Shown: positions 29,236 through 38,011, counted from the stretch's first letter. The stretch is 64,000 nt of DNA from JASHPR01 sp963844655 (GCA_963844655.1 CAWJPA010000002.1:866080-930079), one strand, 5' to 3'. Translations and numbers: made by a program. The notes: generated from the sequence alone by a model not told the origin.

Positions 29236-30009
29236 TCAGGACCACAGGCCGATGGTCCCGGCGAAGGCCGCAGTGATGCGCGGGGTCGTGGTGTCCAGCA
29301 TGTGCCGCACGGCCTGACAGCCGGGCAGCACCAGGCCGTCGCTCCAGGCCAGGAGGGCATGCAGGGCGGGCCCGAGCTCGGGCTCGATCTCGGCCCAGCG
29401 GTGCGCGGCGAGCGCCCGGTCGGTCGTCCAGGTCGCGTCGTGGATGCTGACCAGCCCCGCTACGGCCAGCAGCGACTTGCGGGCCAGCAGGCGTCCCAGC
29501 CGCGGCTCATTCCCGGCGGCCAGCGCGTCCCGCCAGCGGGCAGCGTGCTGGGCGATATCACCGTTGAAGCCGCGTGCCGCCCGGGCGTCGGCGGGGAACC
29601 GGGGCAGGCCGTGACCATGGCCGGGGCCAGCGAGATGAATGCAGTAGTGGCGCAGGAAGACCCGGAACCCGTACGCCTCGTCGGACTCGCCGGCCAGGTC
29701 AGCCGGCGACGCGGCGGCGATCTCGACACCCCGGCACAGCCCGCTGAACTGGCTGGACAGCTCGCGGCCGAGTCCTGCGGCCAGTCCAGGGCCCAGCCCG
29801 ACGGTCAGCAGGTCGACATCCGACTGCGGGTCCCGTGCCTGGCCGGTGGCCACCGATCCGTACAGGTAGGCCGAGGCATCGCGGTCCGCTTCGGCGATCG
29901 CCTCGACGGCCGCACTCAGGACCGGCTCAAAAGACTGCGGCACCCGGGAGCGAGCCACCCCCGTGGTGATCGTCCCGTCGGCCGCGACTCCCTCGCCCGG
30001 ATCACGCAC
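29236..30009 (-). CDS. Nucleotidyltransferase-domain protein
   Basis: 257 aa from GTG 30009; no strong ribosome binding site confirms this start. The pol-beta type nucleotidyltransferase signature is clear: LYGSVATGQARDPQSDVDLL (G-S-x9-D-x-D) near residue 50. The C-terminal part is mostly helical. Relatives include aminoglycoside adenylyltransferase-like enzymes and minimal nucleotidyltransferases, but resistance function should not be assumed. It stands alone between the DHFR-like gene and a small hypothetical gene. Confidence 0.75.
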   Translation of the reverse strand: MRDPGEGVAADGTITTGVARSRVPQSFEPVLSAAVEAIAEADRDASAYLYGSVATGQARDPQSDVDLLTVGLGPGLAAGLGRELSSQFSGLCRGVEIAAASPADLAGESDEAYGFRVFLRHYCIHLAGPGHGHGLPRFPADARAARGFNGDIAQHAARWRDALAAGNEPRLGRLLARKSLLAVAGLVSIHDATWTTDRALAAHRWAEIEPELGPALHALLAWSDGLVLPGCQAVRHMLDTTTPRITAAFAGTIGLWS

Positions 30010-30035
30010 CAGGACGGCCTGCGCCAGTCTTCTTA

Positions 30036-30353
30036 CTACATAGCCTGACGAGGCAGGAGAGGCCCGAGCGCGGACAAGAATGCGTTAACGTTGGCCTTAT
30101 TCTTACCATAGTCTATAAGCTGAATCCCACGGCATGAGCTCGTGATATCGGCTCTGCCGTCAGCACTGACAGAGATTGTGATTTTCTCGCCCCACGAGCG
30201 CAGGCCCATCCCTGTCGTAGCCTTAATCTGCCCAGCTTCCGGGTTTGATTCGGCGACGTGAAACCCGCATTGTGACAGCGCTTTCATGCTGGCTTGAAAG
30301 ACTTCATCCCTGCCTGCGGAGAAGGCCATGCTGCCTTGGCGGCTTGCGGGCAT
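30036..30353 (-). CDS. Small hypothetical protein of atypical composition
   Basis: 105 aa from ATG 30353, set by GGGAGG 6-11 bases upstream. Not recognised. Sequence features: a short helix (VFQASMKALSQCG), a basic GMGLRSWGEKITISVS strand pair and a C-terminal LLPRQAM. The pattern resembles small alpha-beta domains that bind at the cell surface, but nothing specific can be assigned. The coding DNA is AT-richer than neighbouring genes (for example ATTCTTACCATAGTCTATAA on the plus strand), which hints at recent acquisition. Confidence 0.6.
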   Translation of the reverse strand: MPASRQGSMAFSAGRDEVFQASMKALSQCGFHVAESNPEAGQIKATTGMGLRSWGEKITISVSADGRADITSSCRGIQLIDYGKNKANVNAFLSALGPLLPRQAM

Positions 30354-30525
30354 GCTTTCCTCCCATTTATGCACGCTTCGTGTCGAAGCCTGGAACGTGA
30401 AGAAGATGATTCCCAGCTCATGGCCGGTCACGCCATTATCAGCCGGGGCCATCCAGCGCTGGTGCCGGACATGCTGCCTGCGGGAAACGGCAGCTGGCGG
30501 CAGGCCCGATAGTAGGTGATGCGAG

Positions 30526-31464
30526 TCAGCGCGCCGTCCAAGGCCCGAGTTTGTCGGGGTTGCGTACGGCCCAAATGTGCTTGATCTGGTTGTCTGCGAC
30601 CTCGAACGCGAACACCGTGACGGTGAGGCCGTCTTGCTGGGCGATCAGGCCGGGCTGGCCGTTGACCGTGCGTTCCAGGATCGTCACGGTAGTGGATGCC
30701 CGGCTGGCGAGATCGACCAGATAGCGGGCGACCTGCTGGCCACCTTCGATGGGGTGCAGCGCGGCACTGGCCTGGCCACCGCCGTCGGCGATCACCGTGG
30801 CGTCGGGGTCGAGCAGGCTGATGAGGGCATCGATGTCCTTGGCGTCCCAGGCGTGCCTGAAGTCCCTGATGAGGGCGGCCTGGCGGGCGGTGGGAGCCGG
30901 CGGGGCTTGGGCAGTGTGGATGCGGTGGCGGGCTGAGGAGGCCAGCTGGCGGCAGGCGGCCGGGGTGCGGCCGACGATGCCGGCTACGTCGGCGAAGGAG
31001 TAGCCGAAGACGTCGTGCAGGATGAACGCGACCCGCTCGGCTGGGGTCAGCGCTTCCAGCACGACCAGAAAGGCCATGCTGACCGACTCATCCAGGGTGA
31101 CCCGGTCGGCGGGGTCGGCGGTGGCGCTGGCTGGCCGGCCGCTGATCCACTCGGTGTGGTCGGGCAGCGGCTCGGGGATCCATTCGCCCACGTAGCGCTC
31201 GCGGCGGGCCCGGGCCGAGCCGAGCAGGTCCAGGCAGATGCGGCTGGCGACCGTGGTCAGCCAGGCGCCGGGGGATGCGATGGCATCCCGCTGGGGCCGG
31301 GTCATGGCATACCAGCGGGCGTAGGTCTCCTGCACGGCGTCTTCGGCCTCGGCCAGCGAGCCAAGCAGCCGGTAGGCCAGATTGATCAGCTGACGCCGCT
31401 CGCTCATGACCGCGCTCAGGCCCCCATCGGGTCGGCCGCCTTCTGGCCCGGATCGGGTGCTCAT
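30526..31464 (-). CDS. ECF41-type RNA polymerase sigma factor (SigJ-like) with SnoaL-like extension
   Basis: 312 aa from ATG 31464 (GGGAAGGGC just upstream). Sigma-70 region 2 (LINLAYRLLGSLAEAEDAVQ) and region 4 (AFILHDVFGYSFADVAGIVG) are followed by a C-terminal NTF2/SnoaL-like domain. The linker motif WIPEPL, the DGGGQ loop and the terminal NPDKL motif are the ECF41 hallmarks; in this group the C domain controls sigma activity instead of a separate anti-sigma factor. The divergent neighbour is a carboxymuconolactone decarboxylase-like gene, the standard ECF41 target type, so autoregulated control of that gene is likely. Confidence 0.93.
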   Translation of the reverse strand: MSTRSGPEGGRPDGGLSAVMSERRQLINLAYRLLGSLAEAEDAVQETYARWYAMTRPQRDAIASPGAWLTTVASRICLDLLGSARARRERYVGEWIPEPLPDHTEWISGRPASATADPADRVTLDESVSMAFLVVLEALTPAERVAFILHDVFGYSFADVAGIVGRTPAACRQLASSARHRIHTAQAPPAPTARQAALIRDFRHAWDAKDIDALISLLDPDATVIADGGGQASAALHPIEGGQQVARYLVDLASRASTTVTILERTVNGQPGLIAQQDGLTVTVFAFEVADNQIKHIWAVRNPDKLGPWTAR

Positions 31465-31640
31465 GATGATGCCCTTCCCTCGGTCGCAGCTGCCCTCACC
31501 AGTTCGACGAAACAGCACACCGAACTGTCAGGCCGGCGCCGCTGCCTGACATTCCGGCGGGCTGCGTCGTCGTAGGGGTGAGAAGAACCCACCATCTAGC
31601 GGACCGCAGGCTCAGGCTGTGACCCGCAAACGGCAAGGAG

Positions 31641-32120
31641 ATGACGATGGACGCCCGTCTCGATTACCTCGGCAGCCCCCAGGCGCTGAAGGTCGTCAAG
31701 CACATCAACTCGGCAGGGGCCGTTGTGCATGACTCGGCGCTGCCGGCCGCGACGCAGGAGCTGGTGAAGCTCCGGGCCAGCCAGATCAACGGCTGCGGCT
31801 TCTGCACCGACATGCACACCAAGGACGCCCTGCACGGGGGGGAAAGCCAGCAGCGGCTGAATCTGGTCGCCGCGTGGCGGGAAGCCACGGTCTTCACCGA
31901 GGCCGAGCGGGCCGCGCTGGAACTCGCCGAGCAGGGCACCCGCATCGCCGACGCCGCAGGCGGTGTCACCGATGAGGCCTGGGCGAACGCAGCCAAGCAC
32001 TACGACGATGACCAGCTCATCGCGCTGGTGACGGCCATCGCCCTCATCAACGCCTACAACCGCATGAACGTCATCATCCGGCAGCCCGCCGGCGACTACC
32101 AGCCTGGCCAGTTCGGATGA
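31641..32120 (+). CDS. Carboxymuconolactone decarboxylase/AhpD-like protein
   Basis: 159-aa alkylhydroperoxidase D-like protein. The redox motif CGFCTDMH (C-x-x-C-x3-H) near residue 53 and the following helix are diagnostic. Members act as peroxidase-type or thiol redox proteins. It is divergent from the ECF41 sigma gene across about 175 bases, the classic ECF41 arrangement, and so is its probable target. CAAGGAG precedes the ATG. The next gene overlaps by 4 bases (ATGA), so the two are translationally coupled. Confidence 0.92.
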   Translation: MTMDARLDYLGSPQALKVVKHINSAGAVVHDSALPAATQELVKLRASQINGCGFCTDMHTKDALHGGESQQRLNLVAAWREATVFTEAERAALELAEQGTRIADAAGGVTDEAWANAAKHYDDDQLIALVTAIALINAYNRMNVIIRQPAGDYQPGQFG

Positions 32121-32572
32121 GCGACCTTGAGGCCATCGTTGACCGCGTCGAGATAGAGGCGCTGCGCGGCGAGTACACCGACGCGGCGATGATGCGCGAC
32201 TACGACCGCCTCGCGTCGCTGTTCACACCCGACGGCGCGATGCGGATCCCCTACGCCAACGTCGAGCTCGCCGGCCGCGAGGAGATCCGCGTCTGGGGCG
32301 AGCGGGTACCGGATGTCGTGGACTACCTCGTGCAGACCACGCACCCGGGCACGATCCGGCTTGACGGCGACACCGCGTCCGGCCGTGCGTACCTCTGCGA
32401 GCTCATCCACCTGCACGACGGCAGCTCGCACCTGAACTACGCCATCTACCACGACCGCTACCAGCGCACCCGGGACGGCTGGAAGTTCACCGAGCGCGTC
32501 TACGAGATCAGGTACCTCGACACCACTCCCCTGACAGGCTCAGTGCCCCACTCAGCGGGAGATACCCTCTGA
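32117..32572 (+). CDS. SnoaL-like/NTF2 family protein
   Basis: 151-aa alpha+beta barrel of the NTF2-like superfamily: helix MMRDYDRLASLFTPDGAMRI, then AGREEIRVWGERV and the strand pair at YLCELIHLHDGSSHLNYA. The start ATG overlaps the stop of the AhpD-like gene. Such proteins are isomerase or hydratase relatives or ligand-binding partners; no catalytic residues are certain. It is likely induced together with the ECF41 target gene. Confidence 0.82.
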   Translation: MSDLEAIVDRVEIEALRGEYTDAAMMRDYDRLASLFTPDGAMRIPYANVELAGREEIRVWGERVPDVVDYLVQTTHPGTIRLDGDTASGRAYLCELIHLHDGSSHLNYAIYHDRYQRTRDGWKFTERVYEIRYLDTTPLTGSVPHSAGDTL

Positions 32573-32606
32573 CCGCCGCCCGGAGACCGACAGGAGGCAC
32601 CACACG

Positions 32607-33065
32607 ATGGGGCAACCGAACGCTCAGCAGGCACTGCGCGCGCTAGATCTGCTCGTAGGCGAGTGGGCGGTGGAGGCGAAGGGCCCGGACGGGCAGGCGT
32701 GGCCCGGCGTGGGCCGGGCAAGTTTCCAGTGGCATCCCTCGCACGCGCATCTCGTCCAGCGCATCGCCGTCGATATGCCCGGCGCCCCCGATAGCACCTC
32801 GATCATCGGCTGCGACGCTGCCCAGGGCGCCTATGTCCAGCTCTATAGCGACGAGCGCGGGGTGTGCCGTATCTACACCATGCACATCGACGGCAAGCAG
32901 TGGATTCTTCAGCGCGATGGTGAGCCATTCGCACAGCGCTTCATCGCGACGATCAGCGATGACGCCCGTACCATCTCGGGCCGCTGGGAGAAAGCCGAGA
33001 ACGGTCCCGAATTCACCATCGACTTCTATCTCACCTACCGCAAACAGGCGCCACTTGAGCCCTGA
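32607..33065 (+). CDS. DUF1579-like small beta-barrel protein
   Basis: 152 aa. The LLVGEWAVEAKGPDGQAW start and repeated short strands ending in GRWEKAENGPEFTIDFYLTY look like a lipocalin-like or DUF1579-type barrel. The ATG follows ACAGGAGG by about 10 bases and is 34 bases past the SnoaL-like gene, so it is probably the third gene of the ECF41-linked unit. The ligand and function are unknown. Confidence 0.7.
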   Translation: MGQPNAQQALRALDLLVGEWAVEAKGPDGQAWPGVGRASFQWHPSHAHLVQRIAVDMPGAPDSTSIIGCDAAQGAYVQLYSDERGVCRIYTMHIDGKQWILQRDGEPFAQRFIATISDDARTISGRWEKAENGPEFTIDFYLTYRKQAPLEP

Positions 33066-33095
33066 ACCGCCGCGGTCCAGCAGGACCGTACCTGG

Positions 33096-33470
33096 TCACC
33101 GGTAGCGGAAGCCGTCGAGGAAACGGCGGAAGACGCCGCCTTCGCGAGTAAGGGCGGGGGCAGGCGCGGGCGCGGCGGTGTGCTGGCGAGCGACGGGCTG
33201 GTCGTAGTCGGTGCGGGCGATGGCGTTGACGACCCGGGATTCGTCAAAGTCCTCGGAGCCTTCGATCCGGGGCACGTAGCCGACAAGCATGCCGTCACGC
33301 ATCACTTGGGCTTCAAGGCCGGCTGTGCCGTCGGTGTCCCACTCGGCTTCGCGGCCGCCGGGCAGCGACACCCGGACGCCGAACTGGCCGACGCCGCCGC
33401 GGAGCAGGTGAGCGTTGACGCCACGGTCGCGAAGGGAGTCGACCACCCGACGGGCCCGAAATTCGTCCAT
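33096..33470 (-). CDS. Hypothetical protein, actinobacterial type
   Basis: 124 aa, not recognised as a named family. The N-terminal two thirds look like an alpha-beta domain (DEFRARRVVDSLRDRGVNAH, then VRVSLPGGREAEWDTDG and AQVMRDGMLVGYVPRIEGS). A Pro/Ala linker follows, with a short basic tail FRRFLDGFRYR. The ATG is preceded by a weak purine stretch. It is convergent with the DUF1579-like gene, and no partner is evident. Confidence 0.6.
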   Translation of the reverse strand: MDEFRARRVVDSLRDRGVNAHLLRGGVGQFGVRVSLPGGREAEWDTDGTAGLEAQVMRDGMLVGYVPRIEGSEDFDESRVVNAIARTDYDQPVARQHTAAPAPAPALTREGGVFRRFLDGFRYR

Positions 33471-33645
33471 GCCAGGAAAGTAGCTTTCGTTCCTGAAGAA
33501 TCGCTGAACGTTTGCTATATGCCGGAACGCTCCGCATCCCGCGGCCCGGCCCGTCCATGACAGCTAGTCATCGCGCCGATGTTGTCCGTCCCCTGCAGCC
33601 GTGTGGTTTCATCGGTCGCGGCGACAACGGGGAGAGGACACGGTC

Positions 33646-34317
33646 ATGCCAGGAGCCGTCATCATCGGCGTAGGCCCCGGGATCGGGCTCTCAGTCGCCC
33701 GGCGTTTCGCACGGAGCGGGATGCCGGTTTCGGTGATAGCCCGCACGCGCGGCGCCATCGACGCGGCGGCCGAAACGCTGCGGCGCGACAGCGCGCAGGT
33801 CACCGGGCTGCTCGCCGACACCACTGACGAGGACGCACTGCGCTCGGCCCTCGATACGGCCGAAGACCGATACGGCGTACCCGATGTGCTCGTCTACAAT
33901 GCGGCGCTGGTTCGTCGTGACCGGCTGGGCGAGCTCCCCGCCGTGCAGCTGCTCGGCACCTGGGCGGTGAACGTCGGCGGGGCCATCACGGCGGCGGCAC
34001 ACACGGGCAGGAAGATGGCGAGGGCCGGGCATGGCACCTTGATCATCACGGGCGGCATGCCTGAGCCAGCGCCGGAATTCTTCAGCCTCTCCCTCGGCAA
34101 GGCCGGGGTTCGGACGCTCGTCGAGCTGCTCGACCAGGAGCTCGGTCCAGCCGGCGTCCACGTCGCGACAGTCACCGTGTACGACGCCGTCGCGGCCGGC
34201 ACGGCGTTCGACCCGGACGAGATAGCCGAAACTTACTGGCAGCTGTACCGCGAGCCTCCAGGGCAATGGACACGCGAGATGGCCTACACCGGCGCGGCCG
34301 GCAAGTCCCCGGCCTAG
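33646..34317 (+). CDS. Short-chain dehydrogenase/reductase family protein lacking the catalytic Tyr
   Basis: 223 aa from ATG 33646 (GAGAGG upstream). The Rossmann motif IIGVGPGIGLSVARRF and the VYNAAL strand identify the SDR family. The active-site Y-x3-K position reads LSLGK: the Lys is kept but the Tyr is replaced by Leu. ITGGM takes the place of the usual Ser-containing strand. The NADPH fold is therefore intact but normal reductase chemistry is doubtful. The protein is shorter than most SDRs. Confidence 0.82.
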   Translation: MPGAVIIGVGPGIGLSVARRFARSGMPVSVIARTRGAIDAAAETLRRDSAQVTGLLADTTDEDALRSALDTAEDRYGVPDVLVYNAALVRRDRLGELPAVQLLGTWAVNVGGAITAAAHTGRKMARAGHGTLIITGGMPEPAPEFFSLSLGKAGVRTLVELLDQELGPAGVHVATVTVYDAVAAGTAFDPDEIAETYWQLYREPPGQWTREMAYTGAAGKSPA

Positions 34318-34332
34318 CCCAAGGTCCCCGCG

Positions 34333-35106
34333 CTAGGGCGTCTTGTGCCCTACACCTGCGTAGAAGGTTCCCTGCCTCGGTTCCAGCTGCGGCGGCTGGG
34401 CATGTGCTTCCCAGCCGCGGGCGGGCACCACGCCGGGGGGCACCAGTTCGAGGCCGTCGAAGAAGGTGATGATCTGGCCGGGGCTGTGGAAGTGCAGTGG
34501 CGCGGCCGTGTAGGCCGCTTTGAAGTCGTCCGACAGCGCGTTGTCTTCTCCGGTTCCCACCGAGATGATGAGATAGCTGCCCGGCGGGATCGCGAGCGTG
34601 AATGCGGCGGCTACCCGCCGCGCGTGGCGAGCATCCAGGAAATGCAGCACCCCGCACAGCAGCACGCATACCGGCTCGGCCCAGTTGATCAGCCTGATCA
34701 GGCCCGGGTCGGTCAAGATGACCTGCGGGTCGCGCAGGTCACCTGGCAGCGCGACCACACCGGGAGCTTTGGCCAGCAACGCCTGGGCGTGGGCCAGCAC
34801 AACCGGGTCATTGTCCACGTAGGCCACCTTCGCGCCAGGGGCAGCCTGGCCGGCGACGTCATGGGTGTTCACCGCGGTCGGCAGCCCCGCGCCCACGTCG
34901 ATGAACTGGCCGATGCCCTGGCCGGCCACGTAGGTGACGGCCTTACCCAGGAACTGCCTGTTCTCCCTGGCCATCTGGGCTGAGAGTGGATAGACCTCCA
35001 GCATCTTTTGCGCCAGCTCCCGGTCCGCGGCGAAGTTGTCCTTCCCGCCGAGCCAGTAATCCCATACCCGGGCGATGTTCGGCACCGTTGTATCCAACGT
35101 CTCCAC
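34333..35106 (-). CDS. SAM-dependent methyltransferase, DUF574/Methyltransf_19 family
   Basis: 257 aa. TVPNIARVWDYWLGGKDNFAADRE is the diagnostic N-terminal block of this actinobacterial methyltransferase family. SAM-binding motif I is QFIDVGAGLPT, followed by VAYVDNDPVVLAHA. Family members are numerous in streptomycete-like genomes and mostly without known substrates. The gene converges with the SDR gene (15 bases apart), and a 506-base gap lies upstream. Confidence 0.88.
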   Translation of the reverse strand: METLDTTVPNIARVWDYWLGGKDNFAADRELAQKMLEVYPLSAQMARENRQFLGKAVTYVAGQGIGQFIDVGAGLPTAVNTHDVAGQAAPGAKVAYVDNDPVVLAHAQALLAKAPGVVALPGDLRDPQVILTDPGLIRLINWAEPVCVLLCGVLHFLDARHARRVAAAFTLAIPPGSYLIISVGTGEDNALSDDFKAAYTAAPLHFHSPGQIITFFDGLELVPPGVVPARGWEAHAQPPQLEPRQGTFYAGVGHKTP

Positions 35107-35612
35107 GGCCGGTCCCCCTCCGTCCTTCGCCGCCGCGCGGGAGCACTAGGCCACATCACGCGGCCCATGCGGTGTGCTCCACGCCAGAGGTCACCATCGG
35201 ATCGGCTCAAGCCCCGCCGACTCACGCTGGCCTGTCCGCGAACTGCCTGCCGCCGCAAGGCCGACGCCGATCCAGAGCCTAACCAGCTCAAAGACCCTCA
35301 ACCCAACGTACGCCCACGCCGAACTGGGGCTCACTGCGGCTGCGGGCCCTGGCGGCCCGGCATCAGGCGCGCCACCGGCCTTCATTGTGCTGAAAGCCAC
35401 TGGGCCACCTAGGTCCTCGAACTGGGCGAAACGCATCCGGATGCGGCGGATCGCGACGTTCCGTGAGTGAAAGGAGGCCGCTACCCGAGCGCCCCGGCTG
35501 GGCCCCGATCCGATCAGGAATCGAGAAGCGCCACGGTGCGGCCGGGCCTAGCCTTCGGTGGAAGCGGGGGCGTGACACCGAGCCCCTGAGCGTCAAGGAA
35601 AGGAAACTCAAA
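35107..35612. other. 506-bp gap without a supported gene
   Basis: Open frames here are short, lack ribosome binding sites and show no family match. It presumably holds the promoters of the divergent methyltransferase and DUF1801 genes. No strong repeat was noticed. Confidence 0.5.
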
Positions 35613-36062
35613 ATGCCCGCGAAGAGTGCCAAGACCGAGTCCGGCGGGTTCAGCGCCGAGGAGCGCGCCGCGATGAAGGAACGCGCCGCTGAGTTGCGCG
35701 CCGAGGGCAACAAGGGCGCCAAGAAGGCTGACGGCCTGCAGGCAGTCCTCGACAGCATCGCGGGGATGGCACCGCAGGATCGTGCGCTAGCCGAGCGCGT
35801 GCATGTGACGGTGACCGCCGCCGCCCCGGAGTTGTCGCCGAAGACCTGGTATGGGATGCCTGCCTACGCGAACGTGGACGGCAAGGTAGTCGTCTTCTTC
35901 CAGAACGCCGGGAAGTTCAGCTACCGCTACTCGACCCTGGGCTTCCAGGATGCGGCAAATCTCGACGACGGCGACATGTGGCCGGTGGCGTACGCACTCA
36001 CCAAGTGGAGCCCCACGGTGGAGAAAAAGGTCGCCGAGCTGGTGAAGGCCGCGATCTCCTGA
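35613..36062 (+). CDS. DUF1801 family protein
   Basis: 149 aa from ATG 35613, preceded by AGGAAAGGAAA. The first ~50 residues are a charged Lys/Ala/Glu-rich helix (AEERAAMKERAAELRAEGNKG), then a DUF1801 (YdhG-like) domain: PKTWYGMPAYANVDGKVVVFFQ and FSYRYSTLGF. Proteins of this family are described as iron-chaperone-like or DNA-related, but the function is not settled. Its 3' end faces the broken VOC gene. Confidence 0.82.
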   Translation: MPAKSAKTESGGFSAEERAAMKERAAELRAEGNKGAKKADGLQAVLDSIAGMAPQDRALAERVHVTVTAAAPELSPKTWYGMPAYANVDGKVVVFFQNAGKFSYRYSTLGFQDAANLDDGDMWPVAYALTKWSPTVEKKVAELVKAAIS

Positions 36063-36290
36063 CCGGAGCGCCGACCGCAGCGAAGCGCCCGCGGCTTGTC
36101 GTCGGTCGGGCCGCCACCGACGTTGATGATGATCCAGCTGTTGGCTAGCGCCACGTACGTCGGCTCACCCGAGCGGATGGTCTTGCCGCCGAGCACCTCC
36201 GTATAGAAGCGACGGGAGCGCTTCCACGTCGCCAGCAACGATGAAGTGGGTCAGCGCGATCTCGTAGGCGGGCTGGCTGCCGTCAGGCAT
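36063..36290 (-). pseudogene. Remnant of a VOC/glyoxalase-family gene
   Basis: From ATG 36290 (GGAGG 6 bases upstream) the frame reads PDGSQPAYEIALTHFIVAGDVE, then one extra G near 36229 shifts it. The continuation RSRRFYTEVLGGKTIRSGEP and NSWIIINVGGG is clear VOC sequence in the next frame, but it stops making sense after about DDKP. The gene therefore has one frameshift and has lost roughly its second half. An intact VOC gene lies 78 bases upstream. Confidence 0.7.
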
Positions 36291-36367
36291 CTTGTACCTC
36301 CACGATCCGGGTGGCGGTATGCGTCGCATCCAGCCCGGAGGCTAGCCACACATAGCCGCATAGGTTT

Positions 36368-36772
36368 TCACCTTGGCGGTGACGCAGATCGGGCGTCACG
36401 GCGGAGAGGGTGATCGGCGGGAATCTCGACCAGGACAATCGGGATGCCGTCGGGATCCTGGATCCACATTTCGGTCAGGCCCCAGGGCTCGGCTGCCGGC
36501 TCCCGGATGACCTGGACTCCGGCCGCGGCCAGCCGGGCGTGCTCGGCGCGGACATCCCTTACCTGAATCCAGATCATCACCGAGCGCCCGGGAGGGCCGT
36601 CCGCGTGCCCGGAGACCTCGAGCAACCCCTGGCCGAGGAAGAACACCACCCCGGGATCGTCAGGAGGACCGAACTCCCGGTAGATGGCCAGGCCCAGCGT
36701 GTCGCGGTAGAAGCGGCGGCTACGGTCCAGGTCGCCGGGCCGCAGGAGGATCCGGCTGCTCAGAACGTCCAC
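36368..36772 (-). CDS. VOC/glyoxalase family protein
   Basis: 134-aa vicinal oxygen chelate fold: DLDRSRRFYRDTLGLAIYREF in the first beta-alpha-beta half and VRAEHARLAAAGVQVIREPA plus WIQDPDGIPIVLVEIP in the second. Its metal/ligand Glu and Asp positions fit dioxygenase- or glyoxalase-like members. The substrate is unknown. It lies just upstream of the broken VOC gene on the same strand, suggesting an old pair. Confidence 0.85.
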   Translation of the reverse strand: MDVLSSRILLRPGDLDRSRRFYRDTLGLAIYREFGPPDDPGVVFFLGQGLLEVSGHADGPPGRSVMIWIQVRDVRAEHARLAAAGVQVIREPAAEPWGLTEMWIQDPDGIPIVLVEIPADHPLRRDARSASPPR

Positions 36773-36837
36773 GCCACCATTTCAGCATTACGTTGAGTGT
36801 GGCGGGAGGTCACCCGTGGCCTGCAGCCGCAGGGGGT

Positions 36838-37245
36838 TCATCGGTCGCGATCATGGATCGGCTCAGATAGCGCCGCCCGCCAGGCAGGCGCCTGGAAGGG
36901 GTCGGCGAAGTACTGGGTCTCGTGCGTTACCAGATCGTCGGTGAACTCCATGACGCTCACCGAGTTGGTGGGCACCCCGTCATAGGTGATGACACATTCG
37001 CTCACCCAAATGTCGCCCCCGCCCAGGATCCGCACGATCGTGAAGTGGCGTTCGGCCGGGTGCCCGCCACGCTGCGCCTGGATCTTTGACCGGCCCCGGA
37101 AGCGCTCCCCGGACTGCGGGTAGTCCAAAATCGCGTCCGCGGCGTAGATCGCGTGCTCAGTGTCGATGTCTCCGCGGTCGGAGGCCTTCCAGTGCTGCTC
37201 CATCCGGGCCCGGGTCCTGGCGTCACGATCCACTGTGCTGTCCAC
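36838..37245 (-). CDS. SnoaL-like/NTF2 family protein
   Basis: 135-aa NTF2-like protein (MEQHWKASDRGDIDTEHAIYA helix region, YPQSGERFRGRSKIQAQRGGH, then strands ending SVMEFTDDLVTHETQYFADPF). The family includes isomerases and small-ligand binding proteins; no active site is certain. The intergenic region upstream is short and shared with the divergent peroxiredoxin-like gene. Confidence 0.82.
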   Translation of the reverse strand: MDSTVDRDARTRARMEQHWKASDRGDIDTEHAIYAADAILDYPQSGERFRGRSKIQAQRGGHPAERHFTIVRILGGGDIWVSECVITYDGVPTNSVSVMEFTDDLVTHETQYFADPFQAPAWRAALSEPIHDRDR

Positions 37246-37408
37246 CTAGGACACATTAGCGGCAGGAATCTCACTGCCGTGCGGCTCAGATCTCGCCTGA
37301 CCGTGTCACTGGCGCCTGCGGAGGGTGGCTGCAACGGGGATGTTGTGACGGATGCGACACTGGCACCAAGTGAGTTTCGCATTCGAGGCCATGAGAGGCA
37401 GTCATCCG

Positions 37409-38011
37409 ATGCGTCCTGACATCAGGCCCGGCGGCATTTTCCCTGATTATGCTCTCCCGGACCACATCGGCACGGAGCGTAAGCTCAGCGACCTTCAGGG
37501 CCGCGATCCGCTGATCCTCACGCTGGCGCGCGGCAACTACTGCCCCAAAGAGCACCAGCAGCACCTCGAGCTGGCGGCCAACTACCCGAAGATCGCGGTG
37601 GCCTACACCCAGGTCGCCACTATCGCCACCGACGACCATCACACCCTGCAAGAATTCCGCGCGTCGGTGGGCGCCCAGTGGACCTTCCTGTCCGATCCCG
37701 GCCGGACCGTCCAGCAGGACCTCGACATCCAGGAGTACACCGACCCCGAGCACAACCCCATGATCCCGCACACGCTGGTGCTCAAGCCGGGATTGGTCGT
37801 TCACAGTGTCTATAACGGCTACTGGTTCTGGGGCCGCCCGTCGTTCTACGACCTGTGGCGCGACCTGCGCGCGGCCACTGCCGAGATCCGCCCGGACTGG
37901 GATCTCAGCACCCCGGGACTGCACGAGGCCTGGGACGCCGGCGACTACTCGAAGTTTCACGGATGGGACCGGCGTTCCCCGCAGTCGACGCCCACGTCGT
38001 ATGTGTCATAG
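37409..38011 (+). CDS. Peroxiredoxin-like (AhpC/TSA) protein
   Basis: 200 aa from ATG 37409. A thioredoxin-like fold is seen: IFPDYALPDHIGTERKLSDL, then LTLARGNYCPKEH with the single candidate peroxidatic Cys (near residue 46), and WTFLSDPGRTVQQDLDI. The usual PxxxTxxC motif is reduced to ARGNYC, so peroxidase chemistry is likely but not certain. The VYNGYWFWGRPS segment near the C terminus is characteristic of this subgroup. Confidence 0.8.
   Translation: MRPDIRPGGIFPDYALPDHIGTERKLSDLQGRDPLILTLARGNYCPKEHQQHLELAANYPKIAVAYTQVATIATDDHHTLQEFRASVGAQWTFLSDPGRTVQQDLDIQEYTDPEHNPMIPHTLVLKPGLVVHSVYNGYWFWGRPSFYDLWRDLRAATAEIRPDWDLSTPGLHEAWDAGDYSKFHGWDRRSPQSTPTSYVS

Noticed and set aside
31519..31640. 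ECF41 promoter (TGTCACA-N16-CGTC) between the sigma and AhpD-like genes
   Set aside because: TGTCAGG at 31526 and CGTC repeats at 31565-31571 are present, but the spacing is about twice the expected length; no exact site was found.
35191..35436. 81-codon frame on the minus strand
   Set aside because: No ribosome binding site and no recognisable family; sits in a promoter-sized gap.
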